The position numbers were made by a program, and so were the translations under genes. This document shows, piece after piece, positions 63,621 to 64,000 of a stretch of 64,000 bases of DNA. The stretch is from Marixanthomonas spongiae (GTDB lineage Bacteria > Bacteroidota > Bacteroidia > Flavobacteriales > Flavobacteriaceae), in the NCBI RefSeq assembly GCF_003095375.1, contig NZ_QEHR01000003.1, positions 1-64,000 of the forward strand. Direction: 5' to 3'. Under the pieces are notes generated by a model, which searched no databases, had not been told where the DNA came from, and saw only the letters and a list, made by a program, of their open reading frames with translations. How positions within the stretch are numbered: the first letter of the stretch is position 1; each line of letters opens with the position of its first letter.

Positions 63621-64000
63621 ATGAAAAAATTTGTATTGATTTTAGTAGCTATTGGAGCTTTTTCATTTTCTGCACAGTCGCAGGTGATATCCGATAATGC
63701 CATTGGACTTCGATTAGGAGGTAATGACGGTTTCGGTCCCGAAATCAACTATCAACGTGCCGTTGGCAGTGACAATAACCGACTTGAATTTGGTTTGGGC
63801 TGGAGAAGCAATAGCGATTTTAACGCCTTTAAATTAATTGGCCTGTACCAATGGGTATGGAACATAGACGGCGGTTTCAATTGGTACGTTGGTCCTGGTG
63901 CTGGTATCGCCAATGTGGATTATGACGACGATTTCTTTCCAGAAAACAGGTACGATGATTCAGAAACGTATGTTTTTTTAGCTGGTGATGTGGGTATCGA
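63621..64000 (+). CDS. Outer-membrane beta-barrel protein (partial)
   Basis: The gene starts at ATG 63621 and runs off the right edge. The 126 visible residues begin with a signal peptide (MKKFVLILVAIGAFSFSAQSQ) and continue with alternating strands: IGLRLGGNDGFGPEINYQRA, LEFGLGWRSNSDFNAFKL, WYVGPGAGIANVDY. This is the pattern of small OmpW/porin-like barrels of Bacteroidota. The exact family depends on the missing part. Confidence 0.8.
   Translation, partial: MKKFVLILVAIGAFSFSAQSQVISDNAIGLRLGGNDGFGPEINYQRAVGSDNNRLEFGLGWRSNSDFNAFKLIGLYQWVWNIDGGFNWYVGPGAGIANVDYDDDFFPENRYDDSETYVFLAGDVGI

Noticed and set aside
1-64000. CRISPR array, tRNA or rRNA genes
   Set aside because: No regularly spaced direct repeats of 24-40 bp, and no recognisable tRNA TpsiC arms or rRNA segments were seen on reading both strands.

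Overview
The window looks like a chromosomal segment of a member of the Flavobacteriaceae (phylum Bacteroidota), probably marine. The evidence is two proteins with a type IX secretion (T9SS) C-terminal sorting domain, a TamL/TamB pair with TamL as a lipoprotein, carboxypeptidase-regulatory domains with SusC-like motifs, an AT-rich genome without clear Shine-Dalgarno sequences, and repeated matches to the Bacteroidota -7 promoter element TAnnTTTG. No rRNA, tRNA, phage or CRISPR array is visible, and no complete insertion sequence. The genus cannot be named from the sequence alone.

Layout. 1-9.2 kb: the end of an upstream gene, a small lipoprotein, then a minus-strand envelope operon tamB-tamL-phospholipase A. 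9.3-11.5 kb: an arsenic operon (ArsR, DUF6428, ACR3 efflux pump) with a palindromic operator. 11.5-16.5 kb: GNAT, pirin, DUF5996, TMEM175-like, Crp/Fnr, DUF1456 and DEAD-box helicase genes. 16.6-21.9 kb: an iron module, with a TonB-dependent siderophore receptor followed by three membrane proteins resembling ferrisiderophore-reduction components. 22.0-25.9 kb: a HigBA toxin-antitoxin pair, an MFS exporter, a VTT-domain protein and RlmF. 26.1-28.4 kb: an SF2 helicase, then an intergenic-looking region that holds a near-perfect palindrome and three microprotein genes, two of them tandem paralogues. 28.4-34.1 kb: a seven-gene type III polyketide synthase cluster. 34.1-37.7 kb: OmpA-like and lipocalin-like lipoproteins, DUF1328 and a fused E1 dehydrogenase. 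38-44.2 kb: a 2OG-Fe(II)-type oxygenase, an SUI1/nucleoside phosphorylase/substrate-binding protein operon, Ung and MutS2. 44.6-53.7 kb: a DCC protein, two T9SS-exported proteins flanking a two-component system, and a DUF4139 protein with an inserted SusC-like domain. 53.7-57.1 kb: a QEGLA peptidase / N-formylglutamate amidohydrolase / GshB-like ATP-grasp cluster. 57.1-64 kb: a surface protein, a dicarboxylate symporter, AroC, a large FAD/Fe-S oxidoreductase and a truncated outer-membrane barrel protein.

Most notable. (1) A tandem microprotein locus at 27.8-28.34 kb. The two paralogous peptides keep 22 of 28 residues, while 9 of the 22 conserved codons differ synonymously, so they are very probably translated. 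A 23-bp operator-like palindrome lies upstream. (2) Two copies of a ~215-bp non-autonomous element at 12.7 and 44.3 kb, each flanked by its own exact 9-bp direct repeat, which marks it as a MITE. (3) A compact type III PKS cluster that carries its own acyl-chain-building set (KS, dehydratase, Y-x6-K enoyl reductase, ACP) as well as a methyltransferase and a flavoprotein, and so is a candidate for a phenolic-lipid or quinone-like product. (4) Shared 11-bp-period direct repeats upstream of a T9SS protein gene and of the adjacent histidine kinase gene.
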